DNA of 47,009 nt from Methanobacteriota archaeon (GTDB taxonomy: Archaea > Thermoplasmatota > Poseidoniia > Poseidoniales > Poseidoniaceae), in contig NZVG01000032.1 of NCBI GenBank assembly GCA_002698145.1, positions 28,415 through 75,423 on the forward strand, in the 5' to 3' direction. The notes under the pieces were generated by a model, which worked only from the letters and a program-made list of their open reading frames with translations, did not search any database and had not been told where the DNA came from. Position numbers and translations under genes: made by a program. Below, piece by piece: positions 45,647-47,009 of the stretch. Position 1 is the stretch's first letter. The number at the start of each line of letters is the position of its first letter.

Positions 45647-46264
45647 ATGATACACATGACCTTGTTCGAGACGATTACTGAGTTCGTGGGAATTGAAGCA
45701 CCATCTCTGATGGAAATCATCTTTGTGAGTTGCGCAGTACTTGGAGGAATCTTGTTTTTCATCATGATGCTCCTCATGATGGTTGGAGACGTTCTTGGAG
45801 GCGTAACCGATGCAATCGGCTTGGACATTGATGCAGGCGGTGGAGCGTTTGAGATTTTGAGTGTTCAAGGATTGTCTGTGGCAGTCATGATGTTTGGCCT
45901 GACTGGAATGTTTGGTCTCTCCGCTACCGGAAGTGATGTCGTCGCCGTACTCGCAGGAGGCGTCGGTGCAGCAGCAGGTATGTACGGAATGGGCAAAATG
46001 ATGTACGGAATCAATCAACTGCAGGCAGATGGTACAGTCAATTACAACGATGCGATCGGCCAGAGAGGACAAGTTTACTCACGCATTAAGCCGAACGAAA
46101 CTGGGGAAATTCAGGTTCCTGTCGATGGAACACTCAAGACCTTGCTCGCTAGAGCACAGGACAAGTCGATGTTGATACCATCTGGTGAATTCATCCGTGT
46201 TGTCGACGTCATCGGTTCGACAATGATAGTCAAGCCACTTGATGAAGGGTCTGCTGAAGAGTGA
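45647..46264 (+). CDS. NfeD-like membrane protein with a C-terminal OB-fold
   Basis: About 205 residues from the ATG at 45647; 45656 or the overlapping 45614 are alternatives. After a short N-terminus there are several hydrophobic segments (VSCAVLGGILFFIMMLLMMVG, AVMMFGLTGMFGL, and a Gly/Ala-rich stretch). The C-terminal 65 residues form the NfeD OB-fold: GQRGQVYSRIKPNETGEIQV, then a loop, and GEFIRVVDVIGSTMIVKPL. NfeD proteins of the YuaF type sit next to flotillin genes and help organise membrane microdomains. The flotillin homologue begins about 60 nt downstream, which supports the call. Localisation is the cytoplasmic membrane. Confidence 0.83.
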   Translation: MIHMTLFETITEFVGIEAPSLMEIIFVSCAVLGGILFFIMMLLMMVGDVLGGVTDAIGLDIDAGGGAFEILSVQGLSVAVMMFGLTGMFGLSATGSDVVAVLAGGVGAAAGMYGMGKMMYGINQLQADGTVNYNDAIGQRGQVYSRIKPNETGEIQVPVDGTLKTLLARAQDKSMLIPSGEFIRVVDVIGSTMIVKPLDEGSAEE

Positions 46265-46295
46265 TTCAGGCCTAAATAGACTGTAGGCAAAGTGA

Positions 46296-46302
46296 TTAAA
46301 AA
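46296..46302 (+). promoter_or_regulatory. TATA-like box of the flotillin gene
   Basis: TTAAAAA is centred 26 nt upstream of the ATG at 46324, giving a leaderless transcript from that codon. It suggests the flotillin gene can be transcribed apart from nfeD. Confidence 0.4.
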
Positions 46303-46323
46303 CAGAGAACTCTACTTATGTAC

Positions 46324-47009
46324 ATGGCGGATGCAGGTTTTTGGGCAGTTTTCATCGTTTTTGGGGTATTGGCTATCGCAGCCTTTGGAATAATCTTAGT
46401 CGCAACACGTTACAAGCGTTGTGCGTCTGACGAAATCCTCGTCGTCTATGGACGAATTCGGGGTGGTAAAGCCTCGAGATGTATACACGGTGGAGCCGTT
46501 ATGGTTTGGCCGTTGATTCAGGAGTACAAGAAAATCTCACTCATTCCCATGACGATTTCCATTCCTCTTGACAACGCACTTTCGCTGCAAAACATCCGAA
46601 TCAACGTCCCATCGACGTTCACTGTTGGTGTAAGCACAAACCCTCTGATTATGAACAACGCTGCAGAGCGTCTTCTTCATCTAACAAAAAATGACATTGA
46701 AGGAATGGCACAAGAAATCATTCTCGGTCAACTTCGTTTGACGGTTGCAAGTCTCACCATTGAGCAAATCAACCAAGATCGTGATGCCTTCCTCGAACTT
46801 ATTCGTGACAACGTTGGTGCCGAACTTCACAAGTTGGGTCTTTACCTCATCAACGTCAACATCATTGACATCACTGACGAGTCGAACTACATCAACAGCA
46901 TCGGTAAGAAAGCCGCAGCAGGTGCTGTCAACAAGGCTCTTGTTGACGTAGCAAACGCTGAGCGTGATGGTGCAATTGGTAAAGCAAACGCAGACCGAGA
47001 TCGTGAAGT
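46324..47009 (+). CDS. Flotillin-family SPFH protein (3' end outside the window)
   Basis: The frame is open from the ATG to the window edge, about 229 codons here, and the C-terminus is missing. An ATG six bases upstream (46318) is an alternative. Residues 5-25 form a transmembrane segment (FWAVFIVFGVLAIAAFGIIL). Next comes the SPFH (band 7) domain: RCASDEILVVYGRIRGGK, GGAVMVWPLIQEYKKI, IPLDNALSLQNIRINV, and AQEIILGQLRLTVAS. The last part enters the Ala/Glu-rich flotillin coiled coil (NKALVDVANAERDGAIGK). It resembles bacterial YuaG/FloT. With the NfeD-like gene upstream it forms the usual pair that scaffolds membrane microdomains. The truncation is an effect of the window boundary. Confidence 0.9.
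   Translation, partial: MADAGFWAVFIVFGVLAIAAFGIILVATRYKRCASDEILVVYGRIRGGKASRCIHGGAVMVWPLIQEYKKISLIPMTISIPLDNALSLQNIRINVPSTFTVGVSTNPLIMNNAAERLLHLTKNDIEGMAQEIILGQLRLTVASLTIEQINQDRDAFLELIRDNVGAELHKLGLYLINVNIIDITDESNYINSIGKKAAAGAVNKALVDVANAERDGAIGKANADRDRE

Overview
The window looks like a chromosome segment of a planktonic marine euryarchaeon of the Marine Group II / Candidatus Poseidoniales type (MGIII is an alternative). The archaeal signs are a replication factor C small subunit, the archaeal GatD amidotransferase subunit, an archaeal-type aspartyl-tRNA synthetase, an elongator tRNA-Met with a canonical bulge-helix-bulge intron, and TATA-like boxes about 26 nt upstream of start codons (leaderless transcription). 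Bacterial-looking genes (MetK, PanB, a meta-cleavage dioxygenase) and very large secreted repeat proteins fit this lineage. The taxonomic call is inference; no rRNA gene is present.

Layout. 1-6.9 kb: a truncated secreted CxxC protein, the tRNA methyltransferase TrmI, a 1328-residue secreted membrane-anchored protein with an embedded SGNH-hydrolase-like domain, and MetK. 7.0-10.2 kb (+): AspS, an alpha/beta hydrolase, a short-chain dehydrogenase lacking the usual Tyr/Lys pair, and a 55-residue DUF6356-like protein. 10.2-20.2 kb (mostly -): an APC permease, an AmnA-RidA fusion, AmnB, PanB, a 2-aminomuconate-semialdehyde-type dehydrogenase, an asparaginase-II-type hydrolase, a luciferase-like monooxygenase and a TPR protein. 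20.3-24.1 kb: a secreted homologue of animal DNase I, a short galactokinase, and a glycosidase fused to a sugar nucleotidyltransferase. 24.1-35.8 kb (-): two giant surface proteins of about 866 and 3050 residues. 35.9-41.3 kb: RfcS, a small ORF, a membrane protein, tRNA-Met, GatD and an acyl-CoA carboxylase beta subunit. 41.2-47.0 kb: a surface protein with a degenerate hydrolase domain, a divergent AroE, two small membrane proteins, an NfeD-like protein and a truncated flotillin.

How the genes work together. The most interesting unit is the 10-19 kb block. AmnB and AmnA resemble the catalytic and accessory subunits of 2-aminophenol 1,6-dioxygenase. The accessory subunit carries a C-terminal RidA domain of the 2-aminomuconate deaminase type. 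A nearby ALDH of the 2-aminomuconate semialdehyde dehydrogenase type would act between the two. Together they can make an aminophenol-type ring-opening and deamination route. The translationally coupled monooxygenase and amidase genes may feed it, and the permease may import the substrate. A second unit (DNase I, galactokinase, glycosidase-nucleotidyltransferase) suggests scavenging of extracellular DNA and beta-glycosides. The giant surface proteins fit particle attachment. No CRISPR array, insertion sequence, integrase or rRNA gene was seen.
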